Shown in pieces: positions 1 through 8,737 of a DNA stretch of 64,000 bases. Source of the DNA: Eubacterium uniforme. GTDB lineage: Bacteria; Bacillota; Clostridia; Lachnospirales; Lachnospiraceae. Every line of letters starts with the position of its first letter. Position 1 is the first letter of the stretch. Under the pieces are notes generated by a model, which made no database searches, was not told the DNA's origin, and worked only from the letters and a program-made list of their open reading frames with translations. The translations under genes were made by a program, and so were the position numbers. Location: assembly GCF_900167115.1 (NCBI RefSeq), contig NZ_FUXZ01000010.1:62001-126000 (forward strand). The letters run 5' to 3'.

Positions 1-2
1 TG

Positions 3-1838
3 GGAGTGAATGCATTTGCTGATGGTTTGGTAGTAAAAGAAACAGGAGTAATTACTAGTGATAATCAGGTGTTTAAGGTTAAGGCACCAACAAAGGAGAA
101 TGGACAATATTATTATGCATATACTCCAAAGGAGAATGGTGTATATCAGTTTAGTTTAACTGTTGACGATGATAGATATGAATTATCACCTGCACTTGTT
201 ACACCAGCAGGTGATCTTAAGACATTTTCTGTTTCAGAAAAAGGTGTTGCAACAGTAAAGTATACATTAAGAGCTGGTGAGAAGATTTATTTGGGATTAA
301 TTATTAGACCTTCAAAAGAACAGGAAAGAGAAGTTAACGTTAAACTTACAGTTAGCAGACTTGAATCAAAAGCACAGATTAAGATTCTTGATAATAACTA
401 TAATGGTACCGAAGTTTTAAAAGATAATGTAAAAGGCTTATCTTGGGATAAGAAAACATCAACTCTTACAATTAATAATTATACAGGAAATTTAAGTAAT
501 GATCTTGTTATATATACTAGTGAAAAAGAATCTGTAAACGAAGTTGTATTTGTTGATGTTAAGGGGACTAATACACTTAAGTTTACAAGTGGAGGCATTC
601 GTAGTGATAATAACAATATAGAATTAGAATTTATTGGCGATGGTGAGTTGAATTTTGCTTATGATAAAGTTAATGCTAATGGAACAGCAATTTGGGCTGA
701 AAAGGTGATGATTGATGGTCCTTCAATTAATATTGTAGGTGCTTTTAGTAATAGATGTATTTACGTAGGTAGCTTTTTAATGAAGTCTGGAACAATCTAT
801 GTAGATACATATCCTTATGCTAAAGAAGAAGGTTATTCTGCTTATACATGTATTGAAGCTTGGTATTCAATTACAATGGAAAATGGAACTGTGATAGTAA
901 AAATGGAAGCTCCATATGATAAAACTACTATTTATGGAAATAACGTATTATATGCTCAAAATAAAGTTGATATTTTAAATGGTACAATTATTATCACTGG
1001 TAGTGATAAGGTATTAGAAGGTCGCGGTAAAATTGCTTGTGCAAATGGTGAGGCAAATATTAGTAAAAATGTAAAGATTTATAGAGGAAGTAGTATAGAT
1101 ATAAGCAAGTTTAAACTTGAAGTTATTGATAAGAAATTAGAATATGATGGAAAAGAAAAGAAGGCCAGAGTTAATGTTGAAGGTTTGAAGATTGGAAGAG
1201 ACATAAAGGTAGAATACAAGAATAACATTAAACCAGGTAAGGCTGAAGTTACAGTAACAGGTATTGGTAATTTTAAAGGGACTTTAAAAGGTTATTTTGA
1301 AATAACTCCTCCAGTTGCTAATGGAGCAGCTGTTGGAACTGTTATTAATGATGGGCAGTATAAATATAAGGTTACTAAGGCTGGAAGCAAGAACGGAGTT
1401 TTGGTTGGATCTGTTTCAGTGGTTGGACTTAAGAAGAAAACAATCAAGAAAATTGTTATTGCTAAAACTGTAGTAATAGATGGAGTTACTTATAATGTTG
1501 TTTCAATTGGTAAGAATGCATTCAAGAAGAATACGAAAATAACAAGTGCTAAGATTGGAAAGAATGTTGTTAAAATTGGAACTGGCGCATTTTCAATGTG
1601 TAAGAATTTAAAACTGGTTAAGACATATTCTAAGAAATTGAAGACTATTGGTTATAAGGCATTCTTTAGATGTACTAAGTTAAAGAAGGTGTATGTAAGA
1701 TCAGTTAAATTAAAGAAGGTTAGTAAGAAAGCATTTGCTGGTACTAAGTATACACTTGTTGTAAAGGTTCCAAAAAAGATGAAAAAGACATATGTAAAGG
1801 TGTTTATGGGAACTGGTTTTACAGGATTGGTTAAATAA
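3..1838 (+). CDS. Surface protein with BspA-type leucine-rich repeats, 5' end missing
   Basis: The frame is open to the window edge, and the first residues (GVNAFADG) look like the end of a signal peptide cleaved after AFA, so the true start lies upstream. About 610 residues are visible. Residues 1-115 form a beta-rich domain, about 120-370 a repetitive beta-rich region of the carbohydrate-binding-like type found in Lachnospiraceae surface proteins, and about 460-610 several LRR_5/BspA-like repeats (pattern I-G-xx-AF-xx-C/N-xx-L) with a very high lysine content. I infer an exported, wall-associated adhesin or glycan-binding protein; the ligand cannot be told. A strong terminator follows the stop codon. 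Confidence 0.75.
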   Translation, partial: GVNAFADGLVVKETGVITSDNQVFKVKAPTKENGQYYYAYTPKENGVYQFSLTVDDDRYELSPALVTPAGDLKTFSVSEKGVATVKYTLRAGEKIYLGLIIRPSKEQEREVNVKLTVSRLESKAQIKILDNNYNGTEVLKDNVKGLSWDKKTSTLTINNYTGNLSNDLVIYTSEKESVNEVVFVDVKGTNTLKFTSGGIRSDNNNIELEFIGDGELNFAYDKVNANGTAIWAEKVMIDGPSINIVGAFSNRCIYVGSFLMKSGTIYVDTYPYAKEEGYSAYTCIEAWYSITMENGTVIVKMEAPYDKTTIYGNNVLYAQNKVDILNGTIIITGSDKVLEGRGKIACANGEANISKNVKIYRGSSIDISKFKLEVIDKKLEYDGKEKKARVNVEGLKIGRDIKVEYKNNIKPGKAEVTVTGIGNFKGTLKGYFEITPPVANGAAVGTVINDGQYKYKVTKAGSKNGVLVGSVSVVGLKKKTIKKIVIAKTVVIDGVTYNVVSIGKNAFKKNTKITSAKIGKNVVKIGTGAFSMCKNLKLVKTYSKKLKTIGYKAFFRCTKLKKVYVRSVKLKKVSKKAFAGTKYTLVVKVPKKMKKTYVKVFMGTGFTGLVK

Positions 1839-1847
1839 GAGGTATAG

Positions 1848-1881
1848 AAGTTCTGGATATGAAAGTATCCAGAACTTTTTT
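1848..1881 (+). terminator. Intrinsic terminator of the LRR surface protein gene
   Basis: Perfect 11-bp stem (1849-1859 with 1866-1876, arm AGTTCTGGATA) with a 6-nt loop, followed by a T run. It lies 10 bases after the stop codon. Confidence 0.9.
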
Positions 1882-1902
1882 GACTGAATTATTAAAAAGT
1901 GC

Positions 1903-1931
1903 TTGATAAATAAAAAACAACGTGATAAAAT
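1903..1931 (+). promoter_or_regulatory. Sigma-A promoter of gdhA
   Basis: TTGATA (1903-1908), 17-bp spacer, TAAAAT (1926-1931). Transcription would begin near 1938, giving a leader of about 145 nt before gdhA. Confidence 0.7.
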
Positions 1932-1970
1932 ACGAATTAGCGAAATGAAGCGGATATATAAAAGCCAAAG

Positions 1971-2002
1971 GAGGCATACCCAAGGGGGTATTGCCTCTTT
2001 TT
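1971..2002 (+). promoter_or_regulatory. Terminator-like hairpin in the gdhA leader (possible attenuator)
   Basis: GAGGCA (1971-1976) pairs with TGCCTC (1992-1997) and TACCC (1977-1981) with GGGTA (1986-1990), with one bulged T, followed by TTTTT (1998-2002). This is intrinsic-terminator architecture placed inside the untranslated leader, about 80 nt before the gdhA start. The 33 nt between the likely start of transcription and the hairpin are too short for a known large aptamer, but a small GCC/GGC pairing (from 1964) could compete with the stem. Regulation by attenuation is inference. Confidence 0.55.
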
Positions 2003-2071
2003 GATTTATAACGTAGGGTTTTAGTCCGTATAGTTTTGAAATATGGCATAAGCCAAATATTAAAAGTATAG

Positions 2072-3436
<1,365 letters not shown>

Positions 3437-3471
3437 TTAGTAGTTAATATCTGATTAAAATATGATTTATT

Positions 3472-3506
3472 ACGCTCTGTCGTTTTATACGACAGAGCGT
3501 TTTTTA
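3472..3506 (+). terminator. Intrinsic terminator of gdhA
   Basis: Perfect 11-bp stem with arms at 3472-3482 and 3490-3500 (ACGCTCTGTCG), loop TTTTATA, then six T. Confidence 0.95.
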
Positions 3507-3600
3507 TATTTGGAGATTGTATAGAAGTATGATATATTAAATATGAAGTTTTAGAATTATTTGATCATAATAGGTTATTTACCTAAAAAGTGAGGTATGT

Positions 3601-4509
3601 ATGAATAGTAATTTCAGAAATAAAAGTGGTAGAATGTTGGTAGGATTACTTAGTATTATTATGATACTAAGTTGTATATTAACTTTTAATATAAATAGAG
3701 TAGAGGCATCTGGTAAGAATGAAAAAAAGGAAACATTAAAAATTCTTGCCATAGGAAATAGTTTTGCGTATAATACTTTGCATTATGTATCGGAAATGGC
3801 AACGGAGTTAGGGTATGAAGATGTTGTTGTGGGAAATTTATACATAGGTGGTTGTTCTCTTAATAAACATTGGAAAAATGCAAGAGAGAATCGAGCTGTT
3901 TATGAATATGGTAAGAAAAATGGGAAATTAAATCAGAAAAAATGGAGAAGAAAATATGATGTTTCAATGGACCAGGCTCTTTTAGATGAAGAGTGGGATT
4001 ATATTGTGATGCTACAGTATAGTGGTGATAGTGGAAAGTTAAAGACATATAAGAATCTTAACAAATTGGTAAAGTTTGTAAAGAAAAGGATAAATAAAAA
4101 TACAAAGTTAATTTGGAATATGACATGGGCTTATCAGGGGAATTATAAGAAAAAAAGATTTGCATATTATAAGTATGATCAGAAACTCATGTATAAAAAA
4201 ATAGTTAAAGTAACGAAGAGAAAGATTAAGAATAATAAAAATTTTATTATGGTTATTCCATCTGGTACAGTGATTCAAAATGCAAGAACTTCTTCATATG
4301 GAGATCATTTTACGGTTGATGGAAGACATTTAAATAAGAAAGCAAGATATATGGCTAGTCTTGGGTTTGTATGTACACTATTAGATGTGAAACCTGAAAA
4401 AGTATCATATCAACCTAAAGGAATAACAAAGAAAACACGAATAATAGCTATTGAAGCGGTAAATGAAGCAATAAATAATTCTTATAATATAACCAAAGTT
4501 AATAAGTAA
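3601..4509 (+). CDS. Secreted SGNH-hydrolase-like protein (DUF4886)
   Basis: 302 residues with an N-terminal signal peptide (hydrophobic 12-32, cleavage near VEA-S). The block ILAIGNSFAYN (48-58) carries the serine of the SGNH family (Ser54), and TVDGRHLN (238-245) carries the C-terminal Asp240/His243 pair. This fits DUF4886, GDSL/SGNH-fold proteins that are mostly exported and presumed to be carbohydrate esterases; the substrate is unknown. GAGG 7 bases upstream supports the start. It lies 16 bp before the lipase gene, so the two probably form an operon of extracytoplasmic hydrolases. A perfect copy of the 23-bp palindrome lies in the signal-peptide codons (3649-3671). Confidence 0.7.
   Translation: MNSNFRNKSGRMLVGLLSIIMILSCILTFNINRVEASGKNEKKETLKILAIGNSFAYNTLHYVSEMATELGYEDVVVGNLYIGGCSLNKHWKNARENRAVYEYGKKNGKLNQKKWRRKYDVSMDQALLDEEWDYIVMLQYSGDSGKLKTYKNLNKLVKFVKKRINKNTKLIWNMTWAYQGNYKKKRFAYYKYDQKLMYKKIVKVTKRKIKNNKNFIMVIPSGTVIQNARTSSYGDHFTVDGRHLNKKARYMASLGFVCTLLDVKPEKVSYQPKGITKKTRIIAIEAVNEAINNSYNITKVNK
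3649..3671. repeat. 23-bp palindrome, perfect copy, inside a coding region
   Basis: Arms CTTAGTAT (3649-3656) and ATACTAAG (3664-3671) with a 7-bp centre, TATTATG. It encodes part of the signal peptide of the DUF4886 protein, 48 bp after its start codon. Same element as at 25879, 30741, 54775 and 57728. Confidence 0.8.
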
Positions 4510-4525
4510 GGAGTTATATGGATTT

Positions 4526-5713
4526 ATGAATAAAAAAAGATTAAAAAGATTGGGATTTGGTAATAAATTACTTTTAGTATTTGCTGTGATATTAATTCCT
4601 GCACTTGTTTGGATTATAGGTGAAATATCAAAGAAGGGTATAAAGAAAACGTGGAGTGATAATTATAAAAGTATTCTATTAATATATTTTTTTGAACTAA
4701 TTATATTTTGGATAGGAATTATACTTGTTTATTTATCTTCAAGACAGTTAGGATTTAAGTTAAGACTAATAGGCTTCTTGGTCGGTCTAATTCCGATTTT
4801 AAATTTGATTGCCCTATTAAAGATTATAAGTGTAACTGGAAGGGAGTATAGAGTCGAAAAGGCAAAGAATAAACTTAATGAACGTCGAGCTTCTGAGAAA
4901 ATATGTAAAACAAAGTATCCATTGCTTATGGTACATGGTGTATTCTTTAGAGATTTTAAACATTTTAATTATTGGGGAAGAATACCTGATGAATTAGAAA
5001 AAAACGGTGCAAGTATTTTTTATGGAAATCATCAATCGGCTTTAGCGGTAGCTGGAAGTGCAGAGGAACTTGCAAGAAGAATAAAAGAAATATTGAAGGA
5101 AACAGGATGTGAAAAGGTTAATGTGATTGCACATTCTAAAGGAGGTCTTGATACTAAATATGCGATAGCTATACTTGGAATGGGTGATTATGTAGCATCG
5201 CTTACAACAATTAATACACCACATAGAGGTTGTGAGTTTGCAGATTATCTTTTAGATAAAGCACCAGTTAGTTTAAGAGATAAGGTGGCATCAGGATATA
5301 ATGCAGCCCTTAAGGCAGTTGGTGATGAGAATCCTTCGTTTATTGATGCGGTAACTGATCTTACGGCTTCTGGATGTAAAAAGATAAATGAAGAAATAGG
5401 TGAATTTGATTTTAAATCTCATGGAGTTTATACACAGAGTGTTGGTTCGTGGATGAAGAAAGCAACAAGTGGAGCATTCCCGCTTAATATGTCATATCAC
5501 TTAGTTAAGTATTTTGATGGACCTAATGATGGGCTTGTAGGTGAAAAATCTTTTGAATTTGGCGAAAAATATACATTTCTTGAAAATAAGAAAAACAAAC
5601 GAGGTATATCACATGGTGATATGATTGATTTAAATCGAGAAAACATAGATGGATTTGATGTTAGAGAGTTTTATGTTCAATTAGTATCAGATTTAAGAAA
5701 ACGAGGAATGTAG
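4526..5713 (+). CDS. Membrane-anchored alpha/beta-hydrolase, lipase family
   Basis: 395 residues. Three hydrophobic segments (about 14-32, 50-70, 76-101) precede a cytoplasmic or extracytoplasmic hydrolase domain. Oxyanion strand MVHGVF is at 135-140, nucleophile elbow AHSKGG at 202-207 (Ser204), with acid Asp335 in GPNDGLV and His363 in SHGDM. The layout resembles bacterial triacylglycerol lipases, which close the triad with D and H late in the chain. Lipid or ester hydrolysis at the membrane is inferred. AAGGAG is 12 bases from the ATG. It follows the DUF4886 gene closely and no clear terminator follows it. Confidence 0.75.
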   Translation: MNKKRLKRLGFGNKLLLVFAVILIPALVWIIGEISKKGIKKTWSDNYKSILLIYFFELIIFWIGIILVYLSSRQLGFKLRLIGFLVGLIPILNLIALLKIISVTGREYRVEKAKNKLNERRASEKICKTKYPLLMVHGVFFRDFKHFNYWGRIPDELEKNGASIFYGNHQSALAVAGSAEELARRIKEILKETGCEKVNVIAHSKGGLDTKYAIAILGMGDYVASLTTINTPHRGCEFADYLLDKAPVSLRDKVASGYNAALKAVGDENPSFIDAVTDLTASGCKKINEEIGEFDFKSHGVYTQSVGSWMKKATSGAFPLNMSYHLVKYFDGPNDGLVGEKSFEFGEKYTFLENKKNKRGISHGDMIDLNRENIDGFDVREFYVQLVSDLRKRGM

Positions 5714-5757
5714 AGCAATAATATGAATTATCAGTATGATTCTTTTACTTTAAATTA

Positions 5758-5786
5758 TTGAATAGAATTATATATAGTAGTATAAT
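5758..5786 (+). promoter_or_regulatory. Sigma-A promoter of the NrtR-like regulator
   Basis: TTGAAT (5758-5763), 17-bp spacer, consensus TATAAT (5781-5786). The -10 box is embedded in the palindrome TAGTAT-AATG-ATACTA (5778-5793), the arrangement expected for repression. Confidence 0.75.
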
Positions 5787-5823
5787 GATACTAAGTGTTA
5801 TAATTATCAAAATGATACTAAGT
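5778..5823. promoter_or_regulatory. Putative operator: palindrome over the -10 box plus a second half-site
   Basis: TAGTAT-AATG-ATACTA spans 5778-5793. The 13-mer AATGATACTAAGT occurs twice as a direct repeat, at 5784-5796 and 5811-5823, 27 bp apart. The half-site is the same as the right arm of the 23-bp palindrome found elsewhere in the window. Its place over the promoter of a DNA-binding protein gene suggests autoregulation (inference). Confidence 0.6.
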
Positions 5824-5861
5824 ACACGTAAATAGTGTTTTATAATTATGAGGAGGTTATT

Positions 5862-6497
5862 ATGGCAAAGAAGGTTAAACTTGAAAAAATTGCAATTGAA
5901 GTTAATGTGCTTATTACAGCTATTGTGGGGGATAAACTTGAAGTTGTAATGACAAAGAGAGCAGAAGCACCATTGAAAGGCAAATTAGAAATATTAAATA
6001 CTAATGTGACTAAAACAGAAAGCCTTGATGATGCTGCTAAGAGATTAGTAAAAGAAGTTACAGGATTTAAGAAAGTTGAAGTGGCTCAGTTAGGAACATA
6101 TGGTGATGTTAAGAGAAAGCCAGATGATAGAGTTATTTCTGTTGCATATATTGCATTTATTCCTATGAATACATTTGATGCAAAGGCTGCAGGAGTAGAG
6201 TTCTATGCAGTTGATGATTTAATTAAATCAAAGAACATTGCATTTGATAATAAGAAGATGGTAGAAGATTTAAAGAATAAGCTTAAGGCAGAAGTAACAT
6301 ATACGGATGTTGCATTTAAGTTTGTTGAAGAAGAATTTACACTTCCAGATTTACAGAGAGTTCACGAAGTATTACTTGAAAAGAAGTTATTCAAGACAAA
6401 CTTCCGTAGAAAGATTGTAGATCTTGTTGAGCAGACAGAATTCCAGATGGTTGGTGACGCTCATAGACCAAGTAGAGTATATAAAAGAAAAAAATAA
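5862..6497 (+). CDS. NrtR-like transcriptional regulator (degenerate Nudix domain plus winged helix)
   Basis: 211 residues from the ATG at 5862, chosen because AGGAGG stands just before it; a longer frame starts at 5835 without one. Residues 10-140 are a Nudix fold. The Nudix box is broken: the REUxEE core reads R61-L-V-K-E-V66, so two of the glutamates needed for metal and catalysis are gone. Residues 158-211 match the winged-helix end of NrtR-type regulators (FTLPDLQRVHEVLLEKKLF then NFRRKI). In that family the Nudix domain senses ADP-ribose or another sugar nucleotide and the tail binds a palindrome. The gene stands alone, with operator-like repeats on its promoter. The effector and regulon are not visible. 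Confidence 0.8.
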   Translation: MAKKVKLEKIAIEVNVLITAIVGDKLEVVMTKRAEAPLKGKLEILNTNVTKTESLDDAAKRLVKEVTGFKKVEVAQLGTYGDVKRKPDDRVISVAYIAFIPMNTFDAKAAGVEFYAVDDLIKSKNIAFDNKKMVEDLKNKLKAEVTYTDVAFKFVEEEFTLPDLQRVHEVLLEKKLFKTNFRRKIVDLVEQTEFQMVGDAHRPSRVYKRKK

Positions 6498-6512
6498 AAT
6501 TTTAAAAAGTTG

Positions 6513-6543
6513 TTGACTCTCACATAATGTTAGGGATTAAGAT
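6513..6543 (+). promoter_or_regulatory. MerR-type promoter with 19-bp spacer
   Basis: TTGACT (6513-6518), 19-bp spacer, TAAGAT (6538-6543). The overlong spacer containing a CTC..AGGG imperfect dyad is the signature of promoters untwisted by MerR-family activators, so the downstream gene probably controls itself. Confidence 0.7.
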
Positions 6544-6583
6544 AATGGTGAGCTCAATAAAACGTCCATGGAGGTAGGAACAT

Positions 6584-7387
6584 ATGCTTAAAATAGGTGA
6601 ATTTTCAAAATTATCCAGAATAAGCATCAGAATGTTGCGTCATTATGACGATATAGGCTTGTTAAAACCGGCTGAAATTGACGATATGACAGGGTATCGT
6701 TATTATCACGAAGAACAACTTTTTGTGGCAGGAAGAATCACATCATTAAAAGATATGGGATTTGCACTAGCGGATATTATTAAGATTTTAGACAATTATG
6801 ATAATAAAGAAATAATGGAAGAATTTCTGCTAGAAAGACAAAAGGAACTATCAAAGTTATCTGAAGAGACACAATATAAACTGATGCTTCTGGAGACAGC
6901 TAAAAAAAGGCTGAGGAAGGAGCAAAACATGAATTACGATGTTACAATAAAAACAATACCAGAAAGATATGCGGCAACTGTTCACATGGTTGTACCACAT
7001 TATGAAGATGAAGGAATCTTATGGAATACTTTAAGACAGGAATGTACAGATTTAGTACCTGCTGAACCATGTTTAGCAGCAGCAGAATTTCTTGATAATG
7101 AATATAAGGAAGAGAATGTTGATATTATAGCGTGGATGACTGTTAAAGGAGAACATAAGGATACGGAACATGTTAAGTTTAAAACACTTCCATCTGTTAA
7201 AGTTGCAAGCTGTGTTGTAAAAGGTGGATATGAACAGATGGCAGATGCTTATGCTACAGTTATATCTTGGATTAATTCAAATGGTTATAAAAATAATGGA
7301 CCAATGTTTAATATTTATATTGTTAGTCCTGCTCAAACACAAAACCCAGATGAATATGTAACTGAGATTTGTTTCCCAGTAGAATAG
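6584..7387 (+). CDS. MerR-family regulator with GyrI-like effector domain
   Basis: 267 residues. The MerR helix-turn-helix and wing occupy 1-70 (LKIGEFSKLSRISIRMLRHY, then GYRYY), followed by the dimer coiled coil 75-112 and a GyrI-like small-molecule domain from about 118 to the end. This is the BmrR plan: an activator that binds lipophilic cations or drugs and turns on a pump. GGAGG is 8 bases from the ATG. No pump follows directly; the MATE gene at 8738 is the nearest candidate target, but it is separated by a minus-strand gene. A bidirectional terminator follows. Confidence 0.85.
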   Translation: MLKIGEFSKLSRISIRMLRHYDDIGLLKPAEIDDMTGYRYYHEEQLFVAGRITSLKDMGFALADIIKILDNYDNKEIMEEFLLERQKELSKLSEETQYKLMLLETAKKRLRKEQNMNYDVTIKTIPERYAATVHMVVPHYEDEGILWNTLRQECTDLVPAEPCLAAAEFLDNEYKEENVDIIAWMTVKGEHKDTEHVKFKTLPSVKVASCVVKGGYEQMADAYATVISWINSNGYKNNGPMFNIYIVSPAQTQNPDEYVTEICFPVE

Positions 7388-7403
7388 AAAAATTAAAGAT
7401 TAA

Positions 7404-7430
7404 AATACCTGCACGTTAGTGCAGGTATTA
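7404..7430. terminator. Bidirectional terminator between convergent genes
   Basis: Perfect 11-bp stem AATACCTGCAC (7404-7414) with 7419-7429 and a 4-nt loop, flanked by A-rich sequence on the left and T-rich sequence on the right, serving both the MerR and AraC genes. Confidence 0.8.
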
Positions 7431-8180
7431 TTAGTTTAAAGTAATATCTGAATAATCTAGATGAACTCTGTAATCATTAGGTGTTTGGCCAGTTATCTTT
7501 TTAAAAGCCGCAGTAAATGCACTATGTGATGAAAAACCAAGAGACTGAGCAATATAAGAAGCAGAGTAATCTGTCTTTGCAAGCATGTTTTTAGCAGTTG
7601 AAATCTTAACTTGTAGTATGTAAGATTTTACTGGTGTTCCAACTTCCTTAGCAAATAGTTTAGAAAAATAACTTTCATTTAAATTTTCTAAGTTGGCTAA
7701 TTGCTTTAATGTTATTTGCTCATGTAAATGGTCATATATATAGTCAATAGAATGCCTAACGTATTTAGAGTAAGGTTTATGCTTATTTAAACCTTTCATC
7801 TTTTTAGCAAAATCAATATGAGCCATAACAATTAAATCAAGCACATCATTTACATTAGTACAAGTGTCGGCTTTTTGAATATAGATATCGCTTGTGGTAT
7901 AAGCAATATCATGAGGAAGCCCAGCGTTGATGCAAATTCTTGCTACAACTGCAACTGATACAACTAAATGGTAAATGCAATTTCTAACGGGATCTTTTGA
8001 CAAAACCCCTTTACCTTCAAAGAAGTTATCTTTAATCTTAGCATAATTCTTTTTAACCTGTTCAACATTGCCAGTCATAATGTCGTTATATCTTGAAAAT
8101 TCCTTTTTAATATCAAGTCTTACAAATTCTTCATTCCTTTGTAAATATAATCTATAAATCAATTCCTTATTTGTATCCAT
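7431..8180 (-). CDS. AraC-family transcriptional regulator
   Basis: 249 residues. The C-terminal 105 residues hold two helix-turn-helix units of the AraC/XylS type (ITLKQLANLENLNESYFSKLF, then YIAQSLGFSSHSAFTAAFKK and the closing GQTPNDYR). The N-terminal 140 residues are all-helical with no cupin, so the signal is unknown. Its start is preceded by GGAG on the minus strand, and the foldback element begins 11 bp further up, so its promoter must lie within or beyond that element. Function by family only. Confidence 0.85.
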   Translation of the reverse strand: MDTNKELIYRLYLQRNEEFVRLDIKKEFSRYNDIMTGNVEQVKKNYAKIKDNFFEGKGVLSKDPVRNCIYHLVVSVAVVARICINAGLPHDIAYTTSDIYIQKADTCTNVNDVLDLIVMAHIDFAKKMKGLNKHKPYSKYVRHSIDYIYDHLHEQITLKQLANLENLNESYFSKLFAKEVGTPVKSYILQVKISTAKNMLAKTDYSASYIAQSLGFSSHSAFTAAFKKITGQTPNDYRVHLDYSDITLN

Positions 8181-8190
8181 AACATACTCC

Positions 8191-8579
8191 TTTTATGGTG
8201 TAATGTATTATATTGTTATTTCATATATAAGCATTCGCAAATTTATATTATCTATCTGTGACTCAGCTCGCGCACAGTGCGGGCTACCCCTAGCCACACT
8301 AAGTTCGAAAGTATTTGTTTTATTGTGGTTTATATTTTTCATTCGTATAATGACAACATTATATGCTGATAAAGTGAAGCAATACATTTAAGTGCAAGCA
8401 CTTATGAATTGCTTCACTTTATCACCACATAACGCTTCGCGTTATGCGAATGAAAAATATAAATCACAAACAATTACTTTCTCACTAAGTGTAGAGACCC
8501 GCAATGGTCCCAGATAGAGAATATACAATTTGTTTATGCTTATATATGAAATAACAATATAATACATTACACCATAAAA
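8191..8579. mobile_element. 389-bp foldback (giant hairpin) element A
   Basis: The outer arms 8191-8234 and 8536-8579 are a perfect 44-bp inverted repeat. Pairing resumes inward: GTGGTTTATATTTTTCATTCG near 8323 against CGAATGAAAAATATAAATCAC near 8447, and GATAAAGTGAAGCAAT against ATTGCTTCACTTTATC at the top, with a side hairpin AACGC-GAA-GCGTT. The interior is homologous to element B at 12499, including the block AAGTGTAGAGACCC. No protein is encoded. It may be a MITE-like element or a long structured RNA. It fills most of the 557-bp gap between the AraC and MATE genes. Confidence 0.8.
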
Positions 8580-8737
8580 ATGTAAAATAGGCAATATTTT
8601 TGTAATAGTATTTTGGGAAAGATGTGTATAATGTAGTTGTATGGTTTTATAAATAAATTAGGTTTTATAAATGGTTAGAGAGATTGATTTTACATGATAA
8701 CTTGTTATTTGTGTAGAATGAAAAGGAAAAAGAGAAT

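Noticed and set aside
8203-8391. Open frame of 62 codons inside foldback element A
   Set aside because: It lies in the hairpin arms, has no ribosome binding site, and has no counterpart in element B.
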